Source of the DNA: Streptomyces xinghaiensis S187 | GTDB taxonomy: Bacteria > Actinomycetota > Actinomycetes > Streptomycetales > Streptomycetaceae | Assembly: GCF_000220705.2 (NCBI RefSeq) | Contig: NZ_CP023202.1 | Coordinates: 3,720,001 to 3,784,000, forward strand | Direction of reading: 5' to 3' | Length of the DNA: 64,000 nucleotides | Shown here: piece by piece, positions 40,305 through 48,836 of the stretch | How the letters are laid out: each line of letters opens with the position of its first letter | Position numbering within the stretch: position 1 is the first letter of the stretch | Position numbers and translations under genes: made by a program | Notes under the pieces: model-generated | The model's database searches: none | Told to the model about the DNA's origin: nothing | The model's input: only the letters and a program-made list of their open reading frames with translations

Positions 40305-41898
40305 CACCACGGAAGCCATGTCCGAGACCACCGATCACCGTACCGCCGGCACCGACGCCGGGCTCGCCGAGCGGGCCGCGCGGCTCGACGCCGGAGACCC
40401 GCTGGCCGGGCTCCGCGACCGCTTCCTGCTGGAGCGGCCCTCCGACGGGGACGCCGCCGTCTACCTCGACGGCAACTCCCTCGGTGCGCTGCCCGCCGGT
40501 GTGCCGGCCCGTATCGCCGAGGTCGTCGAACACGAGTGGGGACGGCTGCGCATCCGTTCCTGGACGGAGGGCGGCTGGTGGCAGGCGCCCGAGCGGATCG
40601 GCGACCGGATCGCCCCGCTCGTCGGCGCCGCGCCCGGCCGGATCGTGGTCGGCGACTCCACCAGCGTCAACCTCTACAAGGCCCTGGTCGCGGCCGTGCG
40701 CATCGCGCAGGAGGGCGCCCCGGGCACCCTCGGCGGCTCCGGCGCGGCGGGCACGGCCGGTGCCATGGGCGGGGCCGGCTCCCCGGACGGGGCGGGCTCC
40801 GCGGGCGGGCAGGCCGGTCTGCCGTCCGCGCCGGCCGCCGACGGTCCGCTGGCGCGGGCCGGATCGCTGCCGCGGCCGGCAGGGGCCGGGAGCGGCGGTG
40901 AGGGATCCGGGCCGGCGCGCGACGAGATCCTCGTCGACGCGGAGACCTTCCCCACCGACGGCTACATCGCTGAGTCCGCCGCGCGCATGACCGGCTGCCG
41001 CATCCGCGCCGTGCCCGCCGCGGAGATCGGCGCGGCCTGCGGGCCGCGCACGGCCGTGGCGCTGGTCAACCACGTCGACTACCGCACCGGGCGGCTGCAC
41101 GACCTGCCCGGCACGACCGCCGCCGCGCACGCGGCGGGCGCCCTGGTGGTGTGGGACCTCTGCCACAGCGCGGGCGCCCTGCCCGTCGGGCTCGACGCGC
41201 ACGGCGTGGACCTGGCGGTCGGCTGCACGTACAAGTACCTCAACGGCGGGCCCGGTTCACCGGCCTTCCTGTATGTGCGGCGGGACCTCCAGCCCCGGTT
41301 CGACTCCCCGCTGCCGGGCTGGAACTCGCACGCCGACCCGTTCGGCATGGCGCCCTCCTACGCGCCCGCCGACGGCGCCGTGCGCGGCCGCGTCGGAACC
41401 CCGGACATCCTGTCGATGCTGGCGCTGGAAGCGGCGCTGGAGGTGTGGGACGGGGTCGCGGTGGAGGACGTACGGGCCAAGAGCCTGGCGCTCACGGACT
41501 TCTTCCTGGAGTGCGTGGCCGCGTACGTGCCGCGCGGGCGGGTGGAGTGCGTGACGCCCGCCGCGCACGCCGAGCGGGGCAGCCAGGTCGCGCTGCGCTG
41601 CGAGGACGCGGAGGAGGTCATGCGGGAACTCATCGCGCGCGGGGTCGTCGGCGACTTCCGCCGACCGGACGTCCTCCGCTTCGGCTTCACCCCGCTCTAC
41701 GTGGGCTACGCCGACGCGGAACGGGCGGCGCGGGTCCTGGCGGACGTCCTCGCCGAACGGCACCCGGGCGGCGGCCCGCCCGGCGCCGGCGGCACCGGGG
41801 GCGGCCTCCCCGGCGCGGGCGGCCCGGGCACTCGGGACACCGCCGCGGACGGCTCGGACACCACGCCGGGCGGTCACGGCGCCGGCTCCGGGGCATGA
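40297..41898 (+). CDS. kynU: kynureninase with internal low-complexity insertion
   Basis: PLP enzyme splitting kynurenine to anthranilate and alanine. 533 residues, well above the usual 400-430. YLDGNSLGALPAGVPARI (about 50-67), IVVGDSTSVNLYKALVAAVRIA (about 115-136), VDAETFPTDGYIAES (about 212-226), VALVNHVDYRTGRLHDLP (about 250-267), VVWDLCHSAGALPVGLDAHGVDLAVGCTYKYLNGGPGSPAF (about 283-323, Schiff-base Lys in TYKYLNGG). Residues about 138-208 are Gly/Ala/Ser/Pro-rich and interrupt the large domain between two conserved strands; another Gly-rich tail ends the protein. The start lies inside the kynA 3' end and the stop overlaps the next gene (ATGA). Confidence 0.95.
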   Translation: MSDTTEAMSETTDHRTAGTDAGLAERAARLDAGDPLAGLRDRFLLERPSDGDAAVYLDGNSLGALPAGVPARIAEVVEHEWGRLRIRSWTEGGWWQAPERIGDRIAPLVGAAPGRIVVGDSTSVNLYKALVAAVRIAQEGAPGTLGGSGAAGTAGAMGGAGSPDGAGSAGGQAGLPSAPAADGPLARAGSLPRPAGAGSGGEGSGPARDEILVDAETFPTDGYIAESAARMTGCRIRAVPAAEIGAACGPRTAVALVNHVDYRTGRLHDLPGTTAAAHAAGALVVWDLCHSAGALPVGLDAHGVDLAVGCTYKYLNGGPGSPAFLYVRRDLQPRFDSPLPGWNSHADPFGMAPSYAPADGAVRGRVGTPDILSMLALEAALEVWDGVAVEDVRAKSLALTDFFLECVAAYVPRGRVECVTPAAHAERGSQVALRCEDAEEVMRELIARGVVGDFRRPDVLRFGFTPLYVGYADAERAARVLADVLAERHPGGGPPGAGGTGGGLPGAGGPGTRDTAADGSDTTPGGHGAGSGA

Positions 41899-43073
41899 CC
41901 GCACCGGACAACGGCCCCGGCGGGCGCCCTCGGGTGCCTGCCGGGGCGGCCCCCGACGACGGCCCGGCCGGCCGCTCCCCCGGAGAATCCGCGGAAGCCG
42001 TCCGGGCCGCCACGGCCGGCCATGTCACGGAAGCCGTCCGGGCCGACGGGGGAGCCGGTGCCACCGGCCACACCGCCGCCGAGGCCGTCCGTGCCGCCGC
42101 CGAGGCGGAGGAGGGCGCGCTGCTCGGCCTGGCGCCCCGGGCGCCGCACCGAACCGTGCGCTACGGCCCGCACCCGTCCCAGCTGATCGACTACCACCTG
42201 CCGGACGGCACCCCCGGACTCCGGGTGACGATCCTGCACGGCGGGTTCTGGCGCGAGGCGTACGACCGCACGCATCTGTCGCCGCTCGCCGCCGCGCTGG
42301 CCCGGGAGGGCTGCGCGGTGGCGCTGGCCGAGTACCGCCGGGTCGGGGGCGGCGGCGGCTGGCCCGCCACGTTCGAGGACGTTTCCCGGATCGTCGTCAC
42401 GGCATGGGGCGAGCAGGACCCCCGGGACGGCGGGCCCGACGGCGCCCCGCGCGCCGGCTCGAAGCGCTCCGGCCGCTCCGGCCGCTCCGGCCGCTCCGGC
42501 CGCGCCGGGGGAGCCGCCGTGGAGCGTGCGGGGCGCCCCGGCGTTACGGCCGTCGGGCGGGACGGCCGTGCGCGTCACGTCCTGCTCGGGCACTCCGCCG
42601 GCGGGCACCTCGCCCTCTGGGCGGCCTCCATGCGCACGGCCGCGGGCGCCGCGGGCGGAGGCGGGACATCCGGAGCCGGGACGTACGGAACCCCGGCCGC
42701 CCCGGACCGAGTCGTGGCCGTCTCGCCGGTCGCCGCGCTGGGGCGGGCCCATGAGCGGGACCTGAGCCGGGGAGCGGTCGCCGGGCTGCTCGGCGGCCCC
42801 GGTGCCGTGGCGGAACTCCTGCCGCTGGCCGACCCGTTGCTGCTGCCTCCCCCGGTGGTGCCGGTGACGATCCTGCACGGCACCGCCGACCCGGACGTCC
42901 CCCTCGCCCTCTCCCGCGAGTACGCCGCCGTCATGCGCCGGGCCGGTGCGCGGGTGGAGCTGCGGGAGCGTCCCGGCGGCGGGCACTACGCACCGCTCAC
43001 CCCGGGCACCGGCGCCTTCCGCGAGCTGCTGGACGCGCTGCGGGGCCTCCCACCGGAGCCCTCCCCCGGGTGA
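41895..43073 (+). CDS. kynB: kynurenine formamidase, alpha/beta-hydrolase type
   Basis: Likely hydrolyses N-formylkynurenine to kynurenine, the step missing between kynA and kynU. 392 residues from ATG 41895, overlapping the kynU stop. After about 70 Ala/Gly-rich residues the alpha/beta-hydrolase fold begins: ILHGGFWRE (about 114, the H-G-G-x-W motif of AFMID-type formamidases), LLGHSAGGHLALW (nucleophile Ser, about 230), VTILHGTADPDVPLA (Asp, about 330) and RPGGGHYAPL (His, about 362). A roughly 40-residue Ser/Gly/Arg insertion (S-G-R repeats) lies before the nucleophile. Completes tryptophan-to-anthranilate catabolism, which in Streptomyces also feeds anthranilate to secondary metabolites. 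Confidence 0.85.
   Translation: MTAPDNGPGGRPRVPAGAAPDDGPAGRSPGESAEAVRAATAGHVTEAVRADGGAGATGHTAAEAVRAAAEAEEGALLGLAPRAPHRTVRYGPHPSQLIDYHLPDGTPGLRVTILHGGFWREAYDRTHLSPLAAALAREGCAVALAEYRRVGGGGGWPATFEDVSRIVVTAWGEQDPRDGGPDGAPRAGSKRSGRSGRSGRSGRAGGAAVERAGRPGVTAVGRDGRARHVLLGHSAGGHLALWAASMRTAAGAAGGGGTSGAGTYGTPAAPDRVVAVSPVAALGRAHERDLSRGAVAGLLGGPGAVAELLPLADPLLLPPPVVPVTILHGTADPDVPLALSREYAAVMRRAGARVELRERPGGGHYAPLTPGTGAFRELLDALRGLPPEPSPG
42467..42502 (+). repeat. four 9-bp tandem repeats CTCCGGCCG in kynB
   Basis: Encode Ser-Gly-Arg repeats within the insertion of the formamidase. Perfect copies in series make the locus prone to slippage. Confidence 0.85.
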
Positions 43074-43382
43074 GACGGGCGGTCCGGCGCCACCCGGGGG
43101 ACTCGTCACCCCGCCGTCCGGCGCGAGCCGGGTGCCGTCCGGGCGGCCACGTGGTGCCTCCCTGGCGGTCCGCCCGGGTTGCCCTCCCGGCTCCTCGGGC
43201 GCGGGGACGCGGGGTCAGCGCGCGCCGCGAAAGGGTGTGGTGCGAGCCCGGCGCCCCGGACCGCGTGAACCGGCCATGAGCAGGGATGACGCTCCGGACC
43301 GCGGGTCATCCTCAAGTCGTATGCCGGGAAGTCCGCATTCACGGTGACGACGCGGACGGCCCGCGTGCGTAGCGTTCAGCGT
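43074..43382. other. intergenic region before two-component genes
   Basis: 309 bases with no gene recognised. Its last 80 bases (about 43300-43382) are less GC-rich and should contain the promoter of the sensor kinase. GTCCGC...GCGGAC arms at 43331-43357 form a loose inverted repeat. Confidence 0.45.
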
Positions 43383-44984
43383 ATGAACGAGACGACGCCG
43401 ACGCCGGCCTGGACCGAGTCACGGATAGCCCGGACGGTCTGGGACAACCTGCGGGAGGACCTCCTCCAGGACATCTGGAAGTTCCGGCCCCTCCCCCCGG
43501 CCAGTGAGGCGCGGCTGCGGCGGCGCCCGCGGCTGAGGTGGCTGGGCGGCCGCTGGCCGACGCACGCGTTCACCGGGTTCATGGCGGTCTTCCTGCTGCT
43601 GCTGGATGTGGCGGCGGCGCCCTGGAGCCGGCCCGGATTCCTGGTGCTGATCCTCGGGCTGGCGCAGACCGTGCCGCTGGTGCTCGCTCTGTTCCGGCCG
43701 CTGGGCGCCTGGTGGGTGTCGCTCGGTGTCTTCCTCTTCATGACGGTGACGTCCGCCTGGCAGGGGCCGGGGGTCCTGGCGCTTCTGGGCGTGATGGTCG
43801 TGGTCGCGCTGCGGTCCCGGCCCCGGGTGGCCCTGGAGATGTGGGCCATCGGCGTGCTGTCCGTGACCTTGGCCGCCTTCGTGTTCCACCCCGGAAACGC
43901 CTATGTGGTCTTCCCGGTGGCCATCTTCTCCGGCTGCGTTCTCGGCACGGTGGTCGCGATGCGCGGCTGGTGGCTGGCGCGGAACCGGGTCGAGGAGCAG
44001 GAGACGCTGGTCGCGGACGTGCGCGGCAAGCACACCGCGCTGGAGGAGCGGGCCCGGATCGCCCGCGAGCTCCACGACGTGGTGGCCCACCACATGTCGG
44101 TGATCGCGATCCAGGCCGAGGCCGCCCCGTACCGCGTCGACGACGCCCCGGAGGAGCTGACCCGCAGCTTCGGCACCATCCGGGAGAGCGCCGTCGAAGC
44201 CCTGTCCGAACTGCGCCGGGTGCTGGGCGTGCTGCGGTTCGAGGAGGCCGGCTCCCTGGGCGTACCGGACGCGCCACAGCCGGACCTGTCCCGCCTCGAC
44301 GAACTCGTCCAGGGCGTACGGGAGGTGGGTCTGGACGTGGAGATCGCCCGCACGGGTGCGGAGCGGCCGCTGCCGCAGGGCGTGGAGCTGTCCGCGTACC
44401 GGATCGTCCAGGAGGCGCTGAGCAACGCGCTGCGGCACGCGCCGGGTTCACGGGTGCGGGTCGAGGTGGCGTACGTCCTGACCGGCCTCGGCCTGCGCAT
44501 CGTCAACACGGCGCCGACCGGACCGGTGTCCCCGTCGCCGGGGATGGGCCACGGGGTGACGGGGATGCGGGAGCGGGCCGTGATGCTGGGCGGCGAACTG
44601 ACGGCCGAACCGACCGCCGAGGGCGGCTACGAGGTCGCCGCCTTCCTGCCCGCCGGGCCGGTCGAGGACGAGGAGCGCGAGGCGCCCGCCGGGCGGCGCG
44701 GGGCGGGCGCGCGGGAGACCCGGCCGGGGCAGGTGCGGGAGCGGGAGCCGGAGCCGCGGCGCCCCGACGGTCCGGTGGGCCTGACCAAGACCGGCGCGGC
44801 GGGGCCGGCGCGGGGACGGACGTCCGCCGCCCGTGCGGACACCGCCGGCCGGCCCGAGAACGCCGGCCCCGGCGACCGGGCCGAGAGCGGGGAGAGCCCG
44901 GAGGACAGGCCGGAGCGGTCGGAGAGCCCGGAGAGCCCGGCCGGCGCCGATCGCGGCACCGGCCGTTCGGAGGAGCGCTCGTGA
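43383..44984 (+). CDS. DesK/NarX-type sensor histidine kinase
   Basis: 533 residues from ATG 43383. The N-terminus is cytosolic and basic; about five membrane segments follow between 60 and 195 (FTGFMAVFLLLLDVAAA, FLVLILGLAQTVPLVLALF, WWVSLGVFLFMTVTSAW, VLALLGVMVVVAL, YVVFPVAIFSGCVLGTVVAM). Then HisKA_3: ARIARELHDVVAHHMSVIAIQAEAA (phospho-acceptor His about 235), and HATPase with YRIVQEALSNALRHAPGS (N box, about 340) and GHGVTGMRERAVMLGG (G box, about 390). A long Arg/Glu/Gly-rich tail (about 430-533) is unusual. No extracellular sensor domain, so the signal is probably membrane-borne. Overlaps the regulator start by 4 bases. Confidence 0.92.
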   Translation: MNETTPTPAWTESRIARTVWDNLREDLLQDIWKFRPLPPASEARLRRRPRLRWLGGRWPTHAFTGFMAVFLLLLDVAAAPWSRPGFLVLILGLAQTVPLVLALFRPLGAWWVSLGVFLFMTVTSAWQGPGVLALLGVMVVVALRSRPRVALEMWAIGVLSVTLAAFVFHPGNAYVVFPVAIFSGCVLGTVVAMRGWWLARNRVEEQETLVADVRGKHTALEERARIARELHDVVAHHMSVIAIQAEAAPYRVDDAPEELTRSFGTIRESAVEALSELRRVLGVLRFEEAGSLGVPDAPQPDLSRLDELVQGVREVGLDVEIARTGAERPLPQGVELSAYRIVQEALSNALRHAPGSRVRVEVAYVLTGLGLRIVNTAPTGPVSPSPGMGHGVTGMRERAVMLGGELTAEPTAEGGYEVAAFLPAGPVEDEEREAPAGRRGAGARETRPGQVREREPEPRRPDGPVGLTKTGAAGPARGRTSAARADTAGRPENAGPGDRAESGESPEDRPERSESPESPAGADRGTGRSEERS

Positions 44985-45739
44985 ACGACGCCGACGCCAC
45001 CCCCACCCCCACCCCCGGCTCCGGCCCGGAGCACGGCGCCCCCGCTCCCGCCCGCGACACCGTCGCACCCATCCGCGTCCTGATCGCGGACGACCAGGCG
45101 ATGGTCCGCGAGGGCTTCTCCGTCCTCCTCGGCGCCCAGCCCGGGATCGAGGTGGTCGGTGAGGCGGTGGACGGTGAGCAGGCGGCCGTGCGGGCGGCGC
45201 GGCTGCGGCCCGACGTGGTGCTGATGGACGTCCGGATGCCCGGCACCAACGGCCTGGAGGCCACCCGGCGGATCGCGGCCGAGCGCGAGGAGGGCGGTCA
45301 CCCGCGCGTGCTCATCCTCACCACGTTCGACCTCGACGAGTACGTCTACGAGGCGCTGCGCGCCGGGGCCAGCGGCTTCCTCCTCAAGGACGCCTCGGCC
45401 CGTCAACTCGCCGACGCCGTACGGATCGTGGCGGCGGGCGAGGCCCTGCTGGCGCCGACCGTCACCAAGCGGCTGCTCGCCGAGTTCACCCGGCTCGGCG
45501 CCCCCCGCGCCCCGCGCATGGACCGCATCCGGGATCTCACCGAGCGCGAGACGGAGGTGCTGGCCCTCATCGCGCAGGGTCTCTCCAACGGGGAGATCGC
45601 GGTGCGGCTGACCGTCTCGGAGGCGACGGTGAAGACCCATGTGAGCCGCGTCCTCGTCAAACTCGGCCTGCGGGACCGCACCCAGGCCGCCGTCTTCGCG
45701 TACGAGATCGGCCTGGTCACCCCGGGCGGCAGCATGTGA
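44981..45739 (+). CDS. NarL/FixJ family response regulator
   Basis: 252 residues from GTG 44981 (GTGA overlap with the kinase stop). A Thr/Pro-rich head of about 30 residues precedes the receiver domain: VLIADDQAMVREGF (acidic pair), VVLMDVRMPGTNG (phospho-Asp, about 83), LLKDASARQLADAVR (Lys about 135). The LuxR-type HTH is at about 183-240: LTERETEVLALIAQGLSNGEIAVRLTVSEATVKTHVSRVLVKLGLRDRTQAAVFAYEIGLV. Partner of the upstream kinase. The ABC exporter that follows is convergent, so it is not in the same operon, but such pairs often regulate nearby exporters. Confidence 0.95.
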   Translation: MNDADATPTPTPGSGPEHGAPAPARDTVAPIRVLIADDQAMVREGFSVLLGAQPGIEVVGEAVDGEQAAVRAARLRPDVVLMDVRMPGTNGLEATRRIAAEREEGGHPRVLILTTFDLDEYVYEALRAGASGFLLKDASARQLADAVRIVAAGEALLAPTVTKRLLAEFTRLGAPRAPRMDRIRDLTERETEVLALIAQGLSNGEIAVRLTVSEATVKTHVSRVLVKLGLRDRTQAAVFAYEIGLVTPGGSM

Positions 45740-45865
45740 GCCGGGGCGGGGACGCCGGCGTCGGCGTCGGCTTGAAGGGGAAGGGGCAGGCAGCGGCACG
45801 GCGGCGGTCACCGAAACCCCGCCGCCCCGCTATGCGCTGGCTTCCACCGTTCTGTGCGCGGCGGG

Positions 45866-45902
45866 CGGGAACTCTGTCCACAGGCTGTGGACAGAGTTCC
45901 CG
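45866..45902. repeat. 17-bp perfect inverted repeat containing DnaA-box-like 9-mers
   Basis: Arms CGGGAACTCTGTCCACA and its complement with loop GGC. Each arm contains CTGTCCACA, one mismatch from the Streptomyces DnaA box TTGTCCACA, in head-to-head arrangement. It could equally be a terminator of the two-component operon (127 bases downstream). Confidence 0.85.
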
Positions 45903-46030
45903 GTGAGGGCTCGGCCCTTCTCCCCTTGCGCGGAGTGCGTCGCAGGCGCCGAAGGGCAAACCAGGATAAATCGCCAGCAGCGCCCGCTACGTCACCGCCC
46001 CGGGGCCATCACCCGGCGACGGCAACGGCA

Positions 46031-46062
46031 ACGGCCCCGGCGCGGGGGGCCGCCGGGGCCGT
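46031..46062 (-). terminator. hairpin terminator of ABC exporter operon
   Basis: Perfect 12-bp arms ACGGCCCCGGCG / CGCCGGGGCCGT with an 8-base loop, 25 bases beyond the permease stop on the minus strand. Confidence 0.85.
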
Positions 46063-46087
46063 CGTCTCAACAGAGCGGAGCTATTGC

Positions 46088-47755
46088 CTACTTGGTCTCC
46101 AGGTCCCGCCGCCGGAAGCCCAGGAGCCCCAGCCACACCAGCCCCGCCGCGAGCGCGGTGAGGACCAGCAGCGGCGCCCACTCCAGATCGGCGGCGGGAA
46201 GCTGCGGCACATGGCCGAACGGCGAGAGGTTGTTCAGCCAGTCGGCGAACTGGAGCATCTGCCCCAGGTAGCCGACGACGAACGAGTACACCGGGATCAG
46301 CCAGGCGAGCGTGCCGTACCGCGGCACCCAGCCGAAGAGCGCGACCGCGAACCCGATGGTGAACCAGAGGGCCGGCGCGTAGGCGATCGATGCCCACGTC
46401 AGCTTCCCCACCAGGTCGTTGTCCCCGGTCGCCGCCGCCCCCGCGATCCCGAAGCCGAATCCGGCCACGGCCAGCAGCAGCACACCGCCGACGGCGGCCA
46501 CGGTGACGTGGCTCAGCACCCAGCGGGTCCGCGACAGCCCGGTGGCGAGCAGGGGTTCCGCGCGCCCCGCGCTCTCCTCGGCACGCGGCCGCAGGGCGGC
46601 CATCACCACGTAGATGGAGGCGACGATGGCCAGGATGAGCGCGATGATCGAGGCGAAGGACTCGGTGATCGTCGCTCCGCCCAGCGCCTCGATGGCCTCC
46701 TGGATCTCCTCCAGGTCCTTGAGCATGTCCTCGGCGTCCCCGAGGATCGATCCGTACATCACGCCCAGCGCGAAGACACCGGCGCCGAAGCCGATCAGCA
46801 TGCCGCGGTGCAGCCGGAGCGCGAAGCCCACGGGCCGGGTCAGCAGGTCGGAGGCCGCCGGGCGGCCGAGCCGGGTGGGCCGCAGCCCCGCGCCCACGTC
46901 CCGCCTGGTGCTCAGCGGGAACGCCACGGCGGCGAGGAGCGCGGCGAAGGCGAGCGCCAGCAGGACCGGCCACCAGCGGTCGTCGACGTAGACGTAGGTG
47001 CGCTGGACCCAGCCGATCGGGGACAGCCACGCCAGCGCATCGGTGCCGACGTCGCCGGTGGCGCGCAGGGCGTACGCGAGCCCGATCACGGCGAGCGCCA
47101 TGCCGGAGGCGCCCCGCGCGTGCGCGGTGATCTGGACGGTGATGGCGGCCACCGCGGCGAAGACGATCCCGGCCGCGGCGTGCGCGAAGCCGTAGAGCAG
47201 GGAGCCGCCCCAGCCGATGGACTCGATGCCCATGACGGCGAGCCCGGCGGCGAACAGCAGGGCCAGGGCGACGTTGGCGACGACGGCGACGCCCAGCGCG
47301 GCGGCCAGCTGGGCATGGCGGCCGACCACCGTGGAGCGGACCAGCTCGGCGCGGCCGGTCTCCTCCTCGGCCCGGGTGTGCCGGGAGACGATGAGCACGC
47401 TCATGATGCCGACCAGGACGGCCGTGAAGCCGAGCATCTGGTGGCCCATCATCGAGCCGAAGGTGTAGTCGGTGAGGTAGTGGCGCGGGCCCGAGGTGGC
47501 GAGGGCCGCGGGGCTGCCCATGGTCTCGGCGGTCGAGGCGCGCTCGGCCTCGGTGGTGTAGAGGGTGCTCAGACTGTTCGCCGTGAGCATGGTCCCGAGC
47601 GTCAGCGAGAGCAGCCACACGGGGATCCGGATCCGGTCCCGGCGCAGCCCGAAGCGGAGGAGGACGCCGGTGCCGGCCAGGGCGGCGGAGCGCGCGGTGG
47701 CGGGCGGCGGCGGTGACGGGGTCCGCGGTGCGGCGGTGGCGGTGGCGCCGGTCAT
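46088..47755 (-). CDS. ABC-2 type exporter permease
   Basis: 555 residues from ATG 47755 (ATGA overlap with the ATPase stop). About 12 membrane segments in two repeats, starting after a Pro/Ala-rich cytosolic head: FGLRRDRIRIPVWLLSLTLGTMLTANSLSTLY, MLGFTAVLVGIMSVLIVSRHTRAEEETGRAELVRSTVVGRHAQLAAAL, and again GMLIGFGAGVFALGVMYGSILGDA..., ESAGRAEPLLATGLSRTRWVLSHV. The duplicated E-E-T-G-R-A-E-L/ E-S-A-G-R-A-E-P motif marks the large Streptomyces permeases that pair with DrrA-like ATPases (tetronasin-type exporters). Substrate unknown, possibly a drug or lipid. Confidence 0.88.
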   Translation of the reverse strand: MTGATATAAPRTPSPPPPATARSAALAGTGVLLRFGLRRDRIRIPVWLLSLTLGTMLTANSLSTLYTTEAERASTAETMGSPAALATSGPRHYLTDYTFGSMMGHQMLGFTAVLVGIMSVLIVSRHTRAEEETGRAELVRSTVVGRHAQLAAALGVAVVANVALALLFAAGLAVMGIESIGWGGSLLYGFAHAAAGIVFAAVAAITVQITAHARGASGMALAVIGLAYALRATGDVGTDALAWLSPIGWVQRTYVYVDDRWWPVLLALAFAALLAAVAFPLSTRRDVGAGLRPTRLGRPAASDLLTRPVGFALRLHRGMLIGFGAGVFALGVMYGSILGDAEDMLKDLEEIQEAIEALGGATITESFASIIALILAIVASIYVVMAALRPRAEESAGRAEPLLATGLSRTRWVLSHVTVAAVGGVLLLAVAGFGFGIAGAAATGDNDLVGKLTWASIAYAPALWFTIGFAVALFGWVPRYGTLAWLIPVYSFVVGYLGQMLQFADWLNNLSPFGHVPQLPAADLEWAPLLVLTALAAGLVWLGLLGFRRRDLETK

Positions 47756-48735
47756 CGGACGCCTCCGTCGCCGGCGGTGCCGGTGCCCGGGGTGCCGCTG
47801 GTGCTGTTGGCGTGGCCGTTGAGGTCGCCGTTGGAGTGGCCGTTGGCGGCGAGCTCGTCGCCGTAGTGGCGCAGCATCAGCTCTTCGAGGGTCGGCGGGT
47901 GGCTGGTGAGGATGTGGATGCCGAACTCGCCCAGCTTGCGGATGGCGCCGTCGAGGTGGGTGCCGTCGACGGCGAAGCGGACCCGGGTGCCGTCGATCAC
48001 CGGGGCATGGATTCCGGGCAGTTCGGCGAGACCGGTGACGGGCCGCTCGGTCTCGGCCTCCACGGTCGTCCGCGTGAGGTGGCGCATCTCGCTGAGCGTG
48101 CCGGACTGGACGGTCTGCCCCTTCCGGATGATGCTCACGCGGTCGCACAGCTTTTCGACCTGGGCCAGGATGTGGCTGGAGAGCAGCACGGTCTTGCCCG
48201 CGGCCTTCGCCTGGAAGATCACGTCCTGGAAGACCACCTCCATCAGCGGGTCGAGTCCGGCGGTGGGCTCGTCGAGCAGCAGCAGCTCGGCGTCCGAGGC
48301 GAGCGCGGCGACGATCGCGACCTTCTGCCGGTTGCCCTTGGAGTAGGCCCGGCCCTTCTTGGTCGGGTCGAGGTCGAAGCGCTCGATGAGCTCGTCCCGG
48401 CGCTTCTTGTCGAGGCCGCCGCGGAGGCGGGCGAGCAGGTCGATGGCCTCGCCGCCGGTGAGGTTGGGCCACAGTTCGACGTCCCCCGGGACGTAGGCGA
48501 GCCGGCGGTGCAGTTCGACGGCGTGATGCCAGGGATCCTTCCCGAGCAGCTGCGCGGCGCCGCTGTCGGCGCGGAGCAGACCGAGGAGGACGCGGATCGC
48601 GGTGGACTTGCCGGCGCCGTTGGGGCCGAGGAAGCCGTGCACCTCGCCGGTCTCGACGGCCAGGTCCAGGCCGTCGAGCGCGTGGGTCCGGCCGAACGAC
48701 TTGTGGAGGCCGGCTACGGAGATTGCCTTCGTCAT
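47752..48735 (-). CDS. ABC transporter ATP-binding protein, DrrA-like
   Basis: 327 residues. Walker A GPNGAGKSTAI (about 39-49), Q-loop region, an altered signature YSKGNRQKVAIVAAL (about 132-146; SKGN replaces the usual LSGGQ), Walker B LLLLDEPTAGLDP (about 153-165) and H-loop LLSSH (about 185). The C-terminal 100 residues form the DUF4162-like extension of drug-exporter ATPases, ending in a Gly/Asn-rich tail. First gene of a two-gene operon divergent from the GbsR-like regulator, with the operator at 48754-48773 only 19 bases from the start codon. Confidence 0.92.
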   Translation of the reverse strand: MTKAISVAGLHKSFGRTHALDGLDLAVETGEVHGFLGPNGAGKSTAIRVLLGLLRADSGAAQLLGKDPWHHAVELHRRLAYVPGDVELWPNLTGGEAIDLLARLRGGLDKKRRDELIERFDLDPTKKGRAYSKGNRQKVAIVAALASDAELLLLDEPTAGLDPLMEVVFQDVIFQAKAAGKTVLLSSHILAQVEKLCDRVSIIRKGQTVQSGTLSEMRHLTRTTVEAETERPVTGLAELPGIHAPVIDGTRVRFAVDGTHLDGAIRKLGEFGIHILTSHPPTLEELMLRHYGDELAANGHSNGDLNGHANSTSGTPGTGTAGDGGVR

Positions 48736-48753
48736 GGTTCTGAACCTACGCGC

Positions 48754-48773
48754 ACTTCACAAACTTGTGAAGT
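48754..48773. promoter_or_regulatory. 20-bp palindromic operator between ABC exporter and GbsR/MarR regulator
   Basis: ACTTCACAA-AC-TTGTGAAGT: perfect 9-bp arms in the 101-base divergent region. It is almost certainly the site by which the adjacent winged-helix regulator controls the exporter and itself. Confidence 0.82.
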
Positions 48774-48836
48774 TAAGGAAGCATATAAACTCGGCCCTCA
48801 CCGCCCAGGATGCTGATCAAGGGAGATGGAGCGGAC

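Larger units (their letters stand above)
45740..46087. other. 348-base convergent intergenic region with two hairpins
   Basis: Between the response regulator and the ABC permease. It holds the GACGCCGGCGTC palindrome (about 45752), the 17-bp perfect hairpin at 45866-45902 and the permease terminator at 46031-46062. No gene is seen. Confidence 0.7.

Noticed and set aside
40740..40910. Frameshift or inserted element in kynU
   Set aside because: The frame stays open and conserved motifs continue on both sides, so it is an in-frame low-complexity insertion rather than a disruption.
45866..45902. Replication origin suggested by DnaA-box-like pair
   Set aside because: Streptomyces oriC has many DnaA boxes between dnaA and dnaN; here there are two inverted near-matches and no replication genes.
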